Source: an uncultured Eubacteriales bacterium (GTDB lineage: Bacteria; Bacillota; Clostridia; Christensenellales; Aristaeellaceae). From it: DNA of 36,934 bases. Positions 7,457 to 14,780 of the stretch are shown here, piece after piece. The DNA is taken from assembly GCA_902795275.1 (NCBI GenBank), contig CADBKQ010000021.1, positions 1-36,934 of the forward strand, read 5' to 3'. Each line of letters opens with the position of its first letter. Position 1 is the first letter of the stretch. The translations under genes and the position numbers were made by a program. The notes under the pieces are model-generated. The model was not told the DNA's origin, did not search any database, and saw only the letters and a program-made list of their open reading frames with translations.

Positions 7457-9169
7457 ATGGGCTATAAAGAAGAATACCAGCGCTGGCTGGACATGTTTGC
7501 CAATGACGCCGAAACCGTCGCGGAACTGAAATCCATCGCGGGCGACGAAAAGGAAATCGAAGACCGTTTCTACACCGAACTGGCTTTCGGCACCGCCGGT
7601 CTGCGCGGCGTGCTGGGCATGGGCACCAACCGGATGAACGTGTACAACGTGCGCCGGGCCACCATGGGCGTCGCCAAGTATCTGATCGCCAAGGGCGTGC
7701 AGGATCAGGGCGTGGCCATCGCCTATGACAGCCGCATGAAGAGCGACGTGTTCGCCAAACAGACCGCGCTGACCCTGGCCGCCGCGGGCGTGAAGGCGTA
7801 CCTGTTCGACGCGCTGCGCCCCGTGCCGGTGCTGTCCTACACCGTGCGGCACCTGGGCTGCGCCGCGGGCGTGGTCATCACCGCCAGCCACAATCCGCCC
7901 CAGTACAACGGCTACAAGGTCTACGCCGCCGACGGCGCTCAGCTGGGCCCCGAAGCCGCTGACGCCGTGACCGGATATATCCGCGCCCTCAATTACACCG
8001 ACTGCCTGCCGATGGATGAAAAGGAAGCCTTGGACAAAGGCCTGCTCAAGATCATCGGCAACAAGGAAGTGGACGACGATTACATCGCCATGATCAAGGG
8101 CTTGGCCCAGCGGCCCGAGCTGCTGGCCGAGCGGGGCAAGGACCTCAAGATCGTCTATACTCCCCTCCACGGCTCCGGCAACGTGCCCGTGCAGCGCCTG
8201 CTGAAAGAACTGGGCGTCAACTACACCGTGGTGCCCGAGCAGGAAAAGCCCGACGGCCACTTCCCCACCGTCAAAGCCCCCAACCCCGAAGACCCCAACG
8301 CTTTCACTCTCGCCATTCCCCTGGCCCAGAAGGTGGGCGCGACCGTGGTGTTCGGCACGGACCCGGACTGCGACCGTCTGGGCGCGGCCGTGCAGGACGG
8401 CAGCGGCGTGTTCCACACCCTCACCGGCAACCAGATCGCCTGCCTGATGCTGCATCACATCCTGAGCAGCAAGAAGCAGAGCGGCACCCTGCCCAAGAAC
8501 GGCGCGGTGGTGAAGTCCGTGGTGTCCACCGAGCTGGCCCGGGCCATCGCCGAGGATTACGGCTGCGCCATGATCGAAGTGCTGACCGGCTTCAAGTTCA
8601 TCGGCGAACAGATTCAGCGCTTTGAAGAGACCGGTGAGCACACCTTCCTCTTCGGCTTCGAGGAATCCTTCGGCTACTTGAGCGGCACCCAGGTGCGCGA
8701 CAAGGACGGCGTGAACGCCTCCCTGCTGCTGTGCGAGGCCGTGTGCGCCGCCGCCGAACGGGGCGAAACCCTCTACGACACCCTGCAGAAGATTTACCGG
8801 AAGTACGGCTACTTCAAGGAAATCGGCGTGTCCGTCACCCTGCCCGGCAAGGACGGCGTGGCCAAGATCGCCGGTATCATGAACAACCTGCGGGCCAATC
8901 CCCCCAAGGAAGTGGCGGGACTCAGGATCACCGGCGTCCGGGATTTCAGCGCCGGCATCCGCACAGCCAATGGCAAGGAAGAAAAGCTGGACTATCCCAA
9001 GAGCAACGTGCTCTACTACGAGATCGAAAACGGCAACTGGATCTGCGTCCGTCCCAGCGGCACCGAGCCCAAGATCAAGCTCTACGTGGCCGCCCGCGCC
9101 GACAGCCAGGAGGCTGTGGACGCCCTGAACGCGAAGATGGCCGCTGACGCCCAGGAGTGGATGAAGTAA
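7457..9169 (+). CDS. Phosphoglucomutase/phosphomannomutase (alpha-D-phosphohexomutase)
   Basis: A 570-residue enzyme of the alpha-phosphohexomutase superfamily, interconverting hexose-1- and hexose-6-phosphates for glycogen, cell-envelope sugars or nucleoside catabolism. Visible in order: AFGTAGLRG near the N-terminus (substrate phosphate loop), VVITASHNPPQYNG with the phosphorylated catalytic Ser, the metal-binding loop GTDPDCDRLG, the sugar-binding GFEESFGYLSG, and the C-terminal phosphate-binding RPSGTEPKIKLY. The length and these motifs match PgcA-type phosphoglucomutases of Firmicutes; pentomutase activity is possible. The start ATG at 7457 follows AAAGGGG. It is monocistronic, with its own promoter and terminator. 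Confidence 0.95.
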   Translation: MGYKEEYQRWLDMFANDAETVAELKSIAGDEKEIEDRFYTELAFGTAGLRGVLGMGTNRMNVYNVRRATMGVAKYLIAKGVQDQGVAIAYDSRMKSDVFAKQTALTLAAAGVKAYLFDALRPVPVLSYTVRHLGCAAGVVITASHNPPQYNGYKVYAADGAQLGPEAADAVTGYIRALNYTDCLPMDEKEALDKGLLKIIGNKEVDDDYIAMIKGLAQRPELLAERGKDLKIVYTPLHGSGNVPVQRLLKELGVNYTVVPEQEKPDGHFPTVKAPNPEDPNAFTLAIPLAQKVGATVVFGTDPDCDRLGAAVQDGSGVFHTLTGNQIACLMLHHILSSKKQSGTLPKNGAVVKSVVSTELARAIAEDYGCAMIEVLTGFKFIGEQIQRFEETGEHTFLFGFEESFGYLSGTQVRDKDGVNASLLLCEAVCAAAERGETLYDTLQKIYRKYGYFKEIGVSVTLPGKDGVAKIAGIMNNLRANPPKEVAGLRITGVRDFSAGIRTANGKEEKLDYPKSNVLYYEIENGNWICVRPSGTEPKIKLYVAARADSQEAVDALNAKMAADAQEWMK

Positions 9170-9194
9170 AACACATTCCCCAAAAAAATACATC

Positions 9195-9223
9195 AGCCGG
9201 ACGGGAAATCCCGTCCGGCTTTT
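9195..9223 (+). terminator. Intrinsic terminator of the phosphohexomutase gene
   Basis: A perfect 11-bp stem AGCCGGACGGG / CCCGTCCGGCT (9195-9205 / 9210-9220) with an AAAT loop, continuing into TTT. Confidence 0.9.
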
Positions 9224-9253
9224 AAGCGGATCGGCGGAATGGATCCGAGCAAA

Positions 9254-9289
9254 AGAAAAAACGCTGAAACCTTGACGGCATCAGCGTTT
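9254..9289 (-). terminator. Intrinsic terminator of the tRNA transcript
   Basis: On the minus strand AACGCTGA / TCAGCGTT (9288-9281 / 9267-9260) is followed by TTTTTTC. It lies directly downstream of the tRNA-Met gene. Confidence 0.8.
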
Positions 9290-9298
9290 CTTTCATAG

Positions 9299-9372
9299 TG
9301 GCTCCGAACGGATTCGAACCATTGACACTCCGGGTATGAACCGAATGCTCTAGCCAACTGAGCTACGGAGCC
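9299..9372 (-). tRNA. tRNA-Met(CAT), elongator type
   Basis: A complete cloverleaf reads on the minus strand: acceptor GGCTCCG/CGGAGCC, D arm GCTC..GAGC, anticodon stem TTCGG/CCGGA with loop TTCATAC (anticodon CAU), and T arm GGTTCGAATCC. The body resembles elongator Met tRNAs (GGTTCATACCCG). A tRNA-Ile2 with a lysidine-modified CAU cannot be fully excluded. The 3' CCA is not encoded (CTA follows the discriminator base). Confidence 0.95.
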
Positions 9373-9376
9373 ACAT

Positions 9377-9453
<77 letters not shown>

Positions 9454-9481
9454 TCATACGCACTTTCATAGTGCAGATGTA

Positions 9482-9510
9482 ATCATACAACAATTTCATC
9501 GTTTTGTCAA
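9482..9510 (-). promoter_or_regulatory. Promoter of the tRNA-fMet/tRNA-Met transcript
   Basis: Minus strand: TTGACA (9510-9505), 17-nt spacer, TATGAT (9487-9482). Confidence 0.85.
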
Positions 9511-9572
9511 TAGTTTTTTTAAACGCTTCCTTCGACTCGCTTCGCGCCTGCTTTTCCCTCCAGGGAAAGATC

Positions 9573-9601
9573 TTGACAAACCCTCCCGCTTCTCCTACAA
9601 T
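9573..9601 (+). promoter_or_regulatory. Sigma-A promoter of the KNVIVVD-type gene
   Basis: TTGACA (9573-9578), 17-nt spacer, TACAAT (9596-9601). Transcription should start near 9608. In-frame start codons before that point therefore cannot be used for the protein encoded downstream. Confidence 0.85.
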
Positions 9602-9671
9602 GGAACCAGGCCTTGGGGACGGCACCCATCACAAAAAACGGCAGGCGCACACCGCAAGGGGGAGGATACCC

Positions 9672-10241
9672 ATCGAAAAAAACGTGATTGTGGTGGATAA
9701 AACCGGGAAAGCATACGAATCGACGTGGCTGAAAAGGGCCAACGGTCTTGTGAAAAATGGCAGGGCGCGCTGGCTGGATGAACGGACGATCTGTCTCGCG
9801 TGTCCGCCGATACAAACGGAGGATACAATCATGGAAGAAAAGAAAGAACCGGCAATCCCCGAGAGTGGACTGACGCTGGAAAAGCTGCTTGAAAGGATGG
9901 ACGCCCTTCGGAGCGAGATGCAGGATTTGGCGCAAACGATTCATATCGTGGACGGACTGCCGGAGAGCCCCGACGCCATGGCGCGTTCAAAAGCAATTGG
10001 CGATATGTTCGTCGAAAGGGAAAAAACGCTTCGGCAGCAGCTCAGCTTCCTGGAGCGAATCTATACTGACCGCTTTTCCACCAGTTCCGAAACGGAAAAA
10101 ACGGAAAGAACCCGCATGATCCTGGATAAGATGAACGATATCATTCCGTGCTTCGATTATTCGGAAGAAGACAATGAAGGCAACTTGAAAGCGCTCCAAG
10201 TGATAACGGCGCTCTACAACGATTTGCTGAAACAGGCATAA
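9672..10241 (+). CDS. Clostridia-type conserved protein with KNVIVVD N-terminal motif, apparent AUC start
   Basis: The protein is 189 residues if started at ATC 9672. The first 45 residues (EKNVIVVDKTGKAYESTWLKRANGLVKNGRARWLDERTICLACPP) match a small N-terminal module I recall from uncharacterised Clostridia proteins, where it normally begins M-K-K-N-V-I-V-V-D. A charged helical region follows (about 55-189, LTLEKLLERMDALRSEMQDLAQTI ... LLKQA), probably coiled-coil. The predicted transcript starts near 9608. The only good Shine-Dalgarno before the motif (AAGGGGGAGG, 9655-9664) is 7 nt from ATC. An internal ATG at 9831 has its own good RBS (GGAGG, 8-nt spacing) and would make a shorter form without the module. 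Function unknown. Confidence 0.75.
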   Translation: MEKNVIVVDKTGKAYESTWLKRANGLVKNGRARWLDERTICLACPPIQTEDTIMEEKKEPAIPESGLTLEKLLERMDALRSEMQDLAQTIHIVDGLPESPDAMARSKAIGDMFVEREKTLRQQLSFLERIYTDRFSTSSETEKTERTRMILDKMNDIIPCFDYSEEDNEGNLKALQVITALYNDLLKQA

Positions 10242-10251
10242 CGAAAAAACG

Positions 10252-10278
10252 CCCCTGCTCCCTGAACCGGAGCAGGGG
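10252..10278 (+). terminator. Stable hairpin just after the KNVIVVD gene
   Basis: A perfect 10-bp stem CCCCTGCTCC / GGAGCAGGGG with a 7-nt loop, 10 nt after the stop codon. It lacks a T-run on the + strand, so termination is plausible rather than certain. The A-run preceding it would be the T-run for minus-strand transcripts. Confidence 0.5.
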
Positions 10279-10279
10279 T

Positions 10280-10590
10280 CAGATTGTCGAAAAAACGTTT
10301 TCGACAATCTGCGAATGAAAGGCCGGAAAACCGTCCTTTCATTCGATCCATCAATTTCTTGTAAAATGGCGGTTCCGGGCAAAATGCCCGGAACCGCTCA
10401 TTTTACGGCCAGAAATTGATAGAGGAAGCAACATTCTGTTGCTCCTCGGCGACGCACATGCCTTGGGCTGCCGCCCGGCCTTCGCTGAAAACAGTCCCCC
10501 GGACTGTTTTCCGGGCGCTTCGGCCCCTGCGGATTACAATCGAAGGGCTTCGGCCCTTCGATGCATCCCGGGGACTTTGTCGACAGTCTG
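10280..10590. repeat. Hairpin-dense non-coding element with inverted CAGAYTGTCGA ends
   Basis: A run of near-perfect hairpins: CAGATTGTCGAAAA/TTTTCGACAATCTG (10280-10311), GAATGAAAGG/CCTTTCATTC (10313-10344), a nested pair ATCAATTTCT/AGAAATTGAT enclosing CGGTTCCGGGC/GCCCGGAACCG (10350-10420), GAAAACAGTCC/GGACTGTTTTC (about 10487-10511), and ATCGAAGGGC/GCCCTTCGAT (about 10538-10562). The block ends in GTCGACAGTCTG, roughly the inverse of its beginning. I see no coding potential. It is probably a mobile-type repeat or a structured RNA. Confidence 0.55.
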
Positions 10591-10620
10591 TAAAATTGAA
10601 ATGTTCTCTCTTTTCCTATG

Positions 10621-10684
10621 GCTTTCTCGGAAGGGGGTCTGGGGGAAACCGCTCTTTGGCCTCCAAAGAGCGGTTTCCCCCAGA
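10621..10684. repeat. GC-rich perfect palindrome with CTTTCTCGGAAGGGGG flank
   Basis: A 22-bp stem with a short loop (10638-10684; core GGGGGAAACCGCTCTTTGG), preceded by CTTTCTCGGAAGGGGG. It is the same family as 7266 and lies immediately downstream of the flavoprotein gene stop (minus strand), where it could protect the mRNA 3' end. Confidence 0.85.
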
Positions 10685-10695
10685 AATATTATCTA

Positions 10696-12585
10696 TTACT
10701 TCACATACGCCGCGGCCTGTTCGCCGGCGATGCGGCCAAAGACGATGATGTCAGCCACAGCGTTGCCGCCCAGGCGGTTCGCGCCGTGGACGCCGCCGGT
10801 GACTTCGCCCGCCGCGAAGAGGCCGGGGATGATCTGGCCGTCAGCGTTCAGCACGTGGGTTTCGGGGTCGATCTTCAGGCCGCCCATGGTGTGGTGGATG
10901 CCCGCGGTGACTTTCACGGCATAATAAGGCGCGGTGTCCAGCGGGTTGGCGAAGGAGGTGCGGCCAAAGTCGGGGTCGTTCTTCTCGGCTACGTAGCCAT
11001 TCCACTTTTCCATGGTGGCTGTAAAGGCGTCGGCGGGGATGCCCAGTTCCTGGGCGAGGGCTTCGTAGCTGTCGCCCTGGAGCATCAGGCCGCGCTTGAT
11101 GTAGCCCTGAATGACGGAGGAAGCGTCCACCATCTTCTGATCCACCACCAGCCAGGAGAAGGAGCCGGGCTGGGCGATTTCGGCGGCGGACACCACGTCG
11201 CGGGTGCCCACTTCGTCGATGAAGCGCTCGCCGTTGGCGTTGATGAGCACAGCGCCGTCGCCGCGCAGGCCTTCGGTGATGAGAGAAGCGGTGTCGGCCT
11301 GGACGGTGGGATGAATCTGAATCTGCTCCATGTCCACGGTGGCCGCGCCCAGCTTCTGCGCCATCAGGATGCCCTGGCCCTGGATGCCGGAGGCGTTGGT
11401 GGTCATGAACCCGGCCAGGTCGGGCTTGTACTGCACCACCATCTCCAGGTTCGCGCCGAAGCCGCCGGTAGCCAGGATGACCGCCTGGGCGTTCACGGTG
11501 ACGGTGTTGCCGGTTTTGCCCACGGCCTTGACGCCCACAGCCGCGCCCGCTTCATTGGTCAGGATCTCGGTGGCGGTGGTGTCCAGGCACAGGGTGATGT
11601 TCTCGCGCTCTTTCATGGCCGCTTCCAGCCGGGGCACGATGTAAGCGCCCACGGAAACCACCTTGCCGTTTTCGTCCACGGGACGGTGGATGCGCTTGAC
11701 GGACGCGCCGCCGAAGGCCGCCACGTTGTTCAGGCTGATGCCTACGGTTTCCAGCCAGGAAATGGCGTCGGCGCTGTTGTTGACCAGGGTCTTTACCAGC
11801 TCGGGGTCGTTGATGCCCTTGCCGCCGATCATGGTGTCCAGGGCGAAGAGCTGCACGGAATCAAAGTATCCCTCGGGATTGGCCTGCCAGGCTTCCCATT
11901 GGGTCTTGACGATACTGGCGGAGCTGGAAATGAATTCATTGTCCGCGTAGGCTTCGGCGGCGGTCAGGGTCTTTTCCACGCCCGCGTTCTCGCCGAATTC
12001 GTTCTTGTCCTGATAGGTGGTTTTCGCAGCGTTCATGCCGCCGGTGGACTTGACGGAGTTGCCGCCCACGGCGGGCTGGCTTTCCAGCACCACCACGGTT
12101 TTGCCCGCGTCCGCCGCGGCGATGGCGGCGGTCATGCCCGCGCCGCCCGCGCCGATGATCACGATGTCCGCGTCCAGGGTCACGTCCTCCGCCGCTTCCT
12201 GGCCGGCTTCCCGCAGGTAGTCGTCGGGGTTCACGCCCGCGTTCGCCAAGGCGGTCTTCGCCGCTTCCAGCACGCCGCTGCGGGTGATCTGGGCGAAGGT
12301 GGCCCCGGTGTAGGTGTCCACGATGCCGTTGGCGTTCACGAAGGCTTCGGGCCATTCGTTGATGATGTTGCCGCCGATGCCCGCGGTTTCGCCGTCGCCG
12401 GTCATTTCCACATAGGCGATTTCACCGTCTATCAGGGTGACGGTCACGGTCACGTCGCCGCCAAAGCCTTTCGCTGTGCCGGTGCCGGTCACGGCGGTCA
12501 CTTCCACGGTGGTCGCCAGTGCCGCGGGAACAAGCGACAGCAGCATCACCAGCGCCATCAGCGCGGCAAACATTCGATTGCGCAT
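10696..12585 (-). CDS. Exported FMN/FAD-dependent reductase (fumarate/urocanate reductase-like flavoprotein)
   Basis: A 629-residue protein. It starts with a signal peptide (MRNRMFAALMALVMLLSLVPAALA). An FMN-binding domain (about 30-115) carries the flavinylation motif TGAT at residues 93-96 (TYTGATFAQIT), whose Thr96 would be covalently loaded with FMN by ApbE. The FAD-binding reductase domain starts at about 138 (DADIVIIGAGGAGMTAAIAAADAG) and shows HPT, the GLRGDGAVLINANGERFIDE active-site region and HTMGGLKID. This is the architecture of secreted flavin reductases that use fumarate, urocanate or related enoates as terminal electron acceptors. The substrate cannot be read from the sequence. 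RBS AGGAGG precedes the ATG. It is monocistronic and divergent from htpG. Confidence 0.9.
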   Translation of the reverse strand: MRNRMFAALMALVMLLSLVPAALATTVEVTAVTGTGTAKGFGGDVTVTVTLIDGEIAYVEMTGDGETAGIGGNIINEWPEAFVNANGIVDTYTGATFAQITRSGVLEAAKTALANAGVNPDDYLREAGQEAAEDVTLDADIVIIGAGGAGMTAAIAAADAGKTVVVLESQPAVGGNSVKSTGGMNAAKTTYQDKNEFGENAGVEKTLTAAEAYADNEFISSSASIVKTQWEAWQANPEGYFDSVQLFALDTMIGGKGINDPELVKTLVNNSADAISWLETVGISLNNVAAFGGASVKRIHRPVDENGKVVSVGAYIVPRLEAAMKERENITLCLDTTATEILTNEAGAAVGVKAVGKTGNTVTVNAQAVILATGGFGANLEMVVQYKPDLAGFMTTNASGIQGQGILMAQKLGAATVDMEQIQIHPTVQADTASLITEGLRGDGAVLINANGERFIDEVGTRDVVSAAEIAQPGSFSWLVVDQKMVDASSVIQGYIKRGLMLQGDSYEALAQELGIPADAFTATMEKWNGYVAEKNDPDFGRTSFANPLDTAPYYAVKVTAGIHHTMGGLKIDPETHVLNADGQIIPGLFAAGEVTGGVHGANRLGGNAVADIIVFGRIAGEQAAAYVK

Positions 12586-12636
12586 ATTATTGTTCCTCCT
12601 GCCATAGAATCCGAAACCCGGACGGGTTTTCAGTTG

Positions 12637-12670
12637 CTTATATTATATAAGATACCCCGCTGCATGTCAA
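12637..12670 (-). promoter_or_regulatory. Promoter of the exported flavoprotein, with palindrome over the -10
   Basis: Minus strand: TTGACA (12670-12665), 17-nt spacer, TATAAT (12647-12642). The -10 lies inside CTTATATTATATAAG (12637-12651), a perfect 7+7 palindrome around a central base, suitable as a repressor site. An imperfect AACCCG/CGGGTT hairpin follows in the leader (12614-12627). Confidence 0.75.
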
Positions 12671-12708
12671 AGGCTTCTTTTTCGCAGCAGAGAATGACAG
12701 ACGTTTTG

Positions 12709-12735
12709 TTAGCACTCTTTTTGATTGAGTGCTAA
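12709..12735. promoter_or_regulatory. CIRCE operator (HrcA binding site)
   Basis: TTAGCACTC, nine nucleotides, GAGTGCTAA: a perfect match to the CIRCE consensus bound by the heat-shock repressor HrcA. It ends 7 nt before the -35 of the htpG promoter and about 39 nt upstream of the -35 of the divergent flavoprotein gene. Confidence 0.95.
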
Positions 12736-12742
12736 AATTTGC

Positions 12743-12771
12743 TTGCTTTTTGGAAAAGCGCGTGATATAAT
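12743..12771 (+). promoter_or_regulatory. Sigma-A promoter of htpG
   Basis: TTGCTT (12743-12748), 17-nt spacer, TATAAT (12766-12771), with an extended TGA before the -10. It is directly downstream of CIRCE. Confidence 0.85.
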
Positions 12772-12837
12772 ATGATCAGGCGCGGCGGCGAAGCCGTTTT
12801 CGCCCATTCGATTACCCAATATTGGAGGCTGACATAC

Positions 12838-14697
12838 ATGGAAAACAAGGGCAATATTTCGATTCACGCGCAAAATATCATGCCGGTGATCAAGCGCTGG
12901 CTGTATTCCGATAAGGACATTTTCATCCGCGAGATGGTCAGCAACGGCTGCGACGCCATCACCAAGTACAAGATGCTCCACGCCGACACCGACGAAGACC
13001 TGCGCGTCACCGTCACCGTGGACAAGGACGCGGGCGAGCTGCGCTTCACCGACAACGGCATCGGCATGACCGCCGAGGAAGTGGAAAAGTACATCAACCA
13101 GGTGGCTTTCTCCAGCGCCGAGGAATTCCTCAAGAACTACACCGGCGACAACAAGGGCGGCATCATCGGCCACTTCGGCCTGGGTTTCTATTCCGCCTTC
13201 ATGGCCGCAGACAAAGTGACCATCGACACCCTGTCCTACCAGGACGGCGCGGCCCCCGTGCTCTGGGAGAGCGAGGACGGCATGGCCTTTACCATGCGGG
13301 ACGGCGGGCGCACCGAGCGGGGCACCACCATCATCCTGCACATCACCGACGAGGAAAAGGAATTCCTGGACGGCTACCGGGTGCGGGAAGTGCTGGACCG
13401 GTACTGCGGCTACATGAGCGTGCCGATCTACCTGCAAGACCTGAACAAGGACGAAACCAAGAAAGACCCCGACGAGCCCACCGGAACGGCGGAAGAAGAA
13501 AAAGCCAAGGAAGAAAAGCCCATCAACGACACCCATCCCCTGTGGCTCAAAAACCCCAAGGACTGCACCGAGGAAGAATACAAGGAAACCTACCGCAAGC
13601 TGTTCCACACCTTTGAGGAGCCGCTGTTCTGGGTGCACCTGAACGTGGACTATCCCTTCAACCTGAAAGGCATCCTGTACTTCCCCCGCATCAAGCGGGA
13701 CTTCGGCGGCCAGGAGGGCGAAATCAAGCTGTTCAACCGCCAGGTGTTCGTGGCGGACAACATCAAGGAAGTCATTCCCGAGTTTTTGATGCTGCTCAAG
13801 GGCGTCATCGACTGCCCCGACCTGCCCCTGAACGTGAGCCGTTCCTTCCTGCAAAACGACGGGTACGTGAAGAAGCTCTCCGCCCACATCACCAAGAAGG
13901 TGGCGGACAAGCTGAACGGCCTGTTCAACACCGAGCGCAAGCAGTACGAAACCTACTGGGACGACATTCATCCCTTCGTGAAGTACGGCTGCGTGCGGGA
14001 CAGCAAGTTCTATGACATGGTGAAGGGCAGCCTGCTGTTCAAGACCACCAAGGGCGAATACCTGACCCTGGACGAGTACCGCTCCCGCAACGAGGGCAAA
14101 GCGGAAAAGAAGGTCTACTACACCACCGAAGCGAACCGCCAGGCCGCGGCCGTGGCGCTGTACACCGACAAGGGCATTGACGTCGTCGTGATGGACACCC
14201 TGATCGACATGAACTTCATGAGCTTCATGGAGTTCGGCGGCGGCAACGAGGGCCTGCAGTTCGTGCGCGTGGACGCCGACGTGTCGGGCCTCACCGAGGA
14301 AAGCGAAGAGGGCAAGGACATCGACCAGAAGCAGATGGAAACCCTGTTCCGCAACGCCCTGAACGACCAGGAGCTGACCGTGAAGATCGAAGCCCTCAGC
14401 GACCATAACCTGCCCGTGATGCTGACGGAAGAAGAACAGGTGCGCCGCTACAAGGAAATGAGCGCTATCTACGGCCAGGACTTCGGCTTCCCCTCCAAGT
14501 ATACCCTGGTGCTCAACCGTCTGTGCCCCACCATCCGCGCTTTGGCGTCCATGGAGGAGGGGGACGTAAGCCACCTGCTGTGCAAGCAGCTCTTTGACCT
14601 GGCGCGCCTGTCCAGCCGTCCCCTGGAAGCGGAGGATCTGAAAGACTTCATCGCCCGCAGCAATGAGCTGGTCGCCATGATGGCGGAAAAAGCGTAA
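12838..14697 (+). CDS. htpG: Molecular chaperone HtpG (Hsp90)
   Basis: A 619-residue ATP-dependent cytosolic chaperone. The GHKL ATPase motifs are present: REMVSNGCDAITK (about 31-43, containing the conserved Glu and Asn), DNGIGM, and GHFGLGFYSAFM. Next come the middle domain with its catalytic-Arg region (NVSRSFLQND) and a C-terminal dimerisation domain. An acidic/lysine insertion (about 205-235, KKDPDEPTGTAEEEKAKEEK) sits at the linker between the N and middle domains. TTGGAGG precedes the ATG. The CIRCE site upstream implies HrcA control, unlike B. subtilis, where htpG is not in the HrcA regulon. A strong terminator follows. Confidence 0.97.
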   Translation: MENKGNISIHAQNIMPVIKRWLYSDKDIFIREMVSNGCDAITKYKMLHADTDEDLRVTVTVDKDAGELRFTDNGIGMTAEEVEKYINQVAFSSAEEFLKNYTGDNKGGIIGHFGLGFYSAFMAADKVTIDTLSYQDGAAPVLWESEDGMAFTMRDGGRTERGTTIILHITDEEKEFLDGYRVREVLDRYCGYMSVPIYLQDLNKDETKKDPDEPTGTAEEEKAKEEKPINDTHPLWLKNPKDCTEEEYKETYRKLFHTFEEPLFWVHLNVDYPFNLKGILYFPRIKRDFGGQEGEIKLFNRQVFVADNIKEVIPEFLMLLKGVIDCPDLPLNVSRSFLQNDGYVKKLSAHITKKVADKLNGLFNTERKQYETYWDDIHPFVKYGCVRDSKFYDMVKGSLLFKTTKGEYLTLDEYRSRNEGKAEKKVYYTTEANRQAAAVALYTDKGIDVVVMDTLIDMNFMSFMEFGGGNEGLQFVRVDADVSGLTEESEEGKDIDQKQMETLFRNALNDQELTVKIEALSDHNLPVMLTEEEQVRRYKEMSAIYGQDFGFPSKYTLVLNRLCPTIRALASMEEGDVSHLLCKQLFDLARLSSRPLEAEDLKDFIARSNELVAMMAEKA

Positions 14698-14740
14698 TTG
14701 ACAATACGGTTCCTCTTTATAGTTTGTTCTGAAGGGTATA

Positions 14741-14780
14741 AAACGCCTGCTTGTTGTTTTCAGCAAGCAGGCGTTTTTTT
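14741..14780. terminator. Bidirectional terminator between htpG and trpZ
   Basis: AACGCCTGCTTG / CAAGCAGGCGTT (12 bp) with a 10-nt loop, T7 on the + side and TTTATA on the - side. It serves both convergent transcripts. Confidence 0.9.

Noticed and set aside
9195..9223. Attachment site or integration scar next to the tRNA genes
   Set aside because: No direct repeat of a tRNA 3' end and no integrase or phage-like genes are seen nearby; the hairpin is a plain terminator.
9504..9671. N-terminal extension of the KNVIVVD protein starting at ATG 9504
   Set aside because: It would begin upstream of a consensus promoter (9573-9601), has no RBS, and its sequence is unlike the conserved family N-terminus.
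10618..12735. A 705-codon open frame on the plus strand opposite the flavoprotein gene, and similar long frames opposite pgm, htpG and the fusion enzyme
   Set aside because: The translations are His/Gly/Ala/Val-rich antisense shadows of GC-rich genes, without RBS, motifs or family resemblance. The opposite strand carries clear enzyme motifs.
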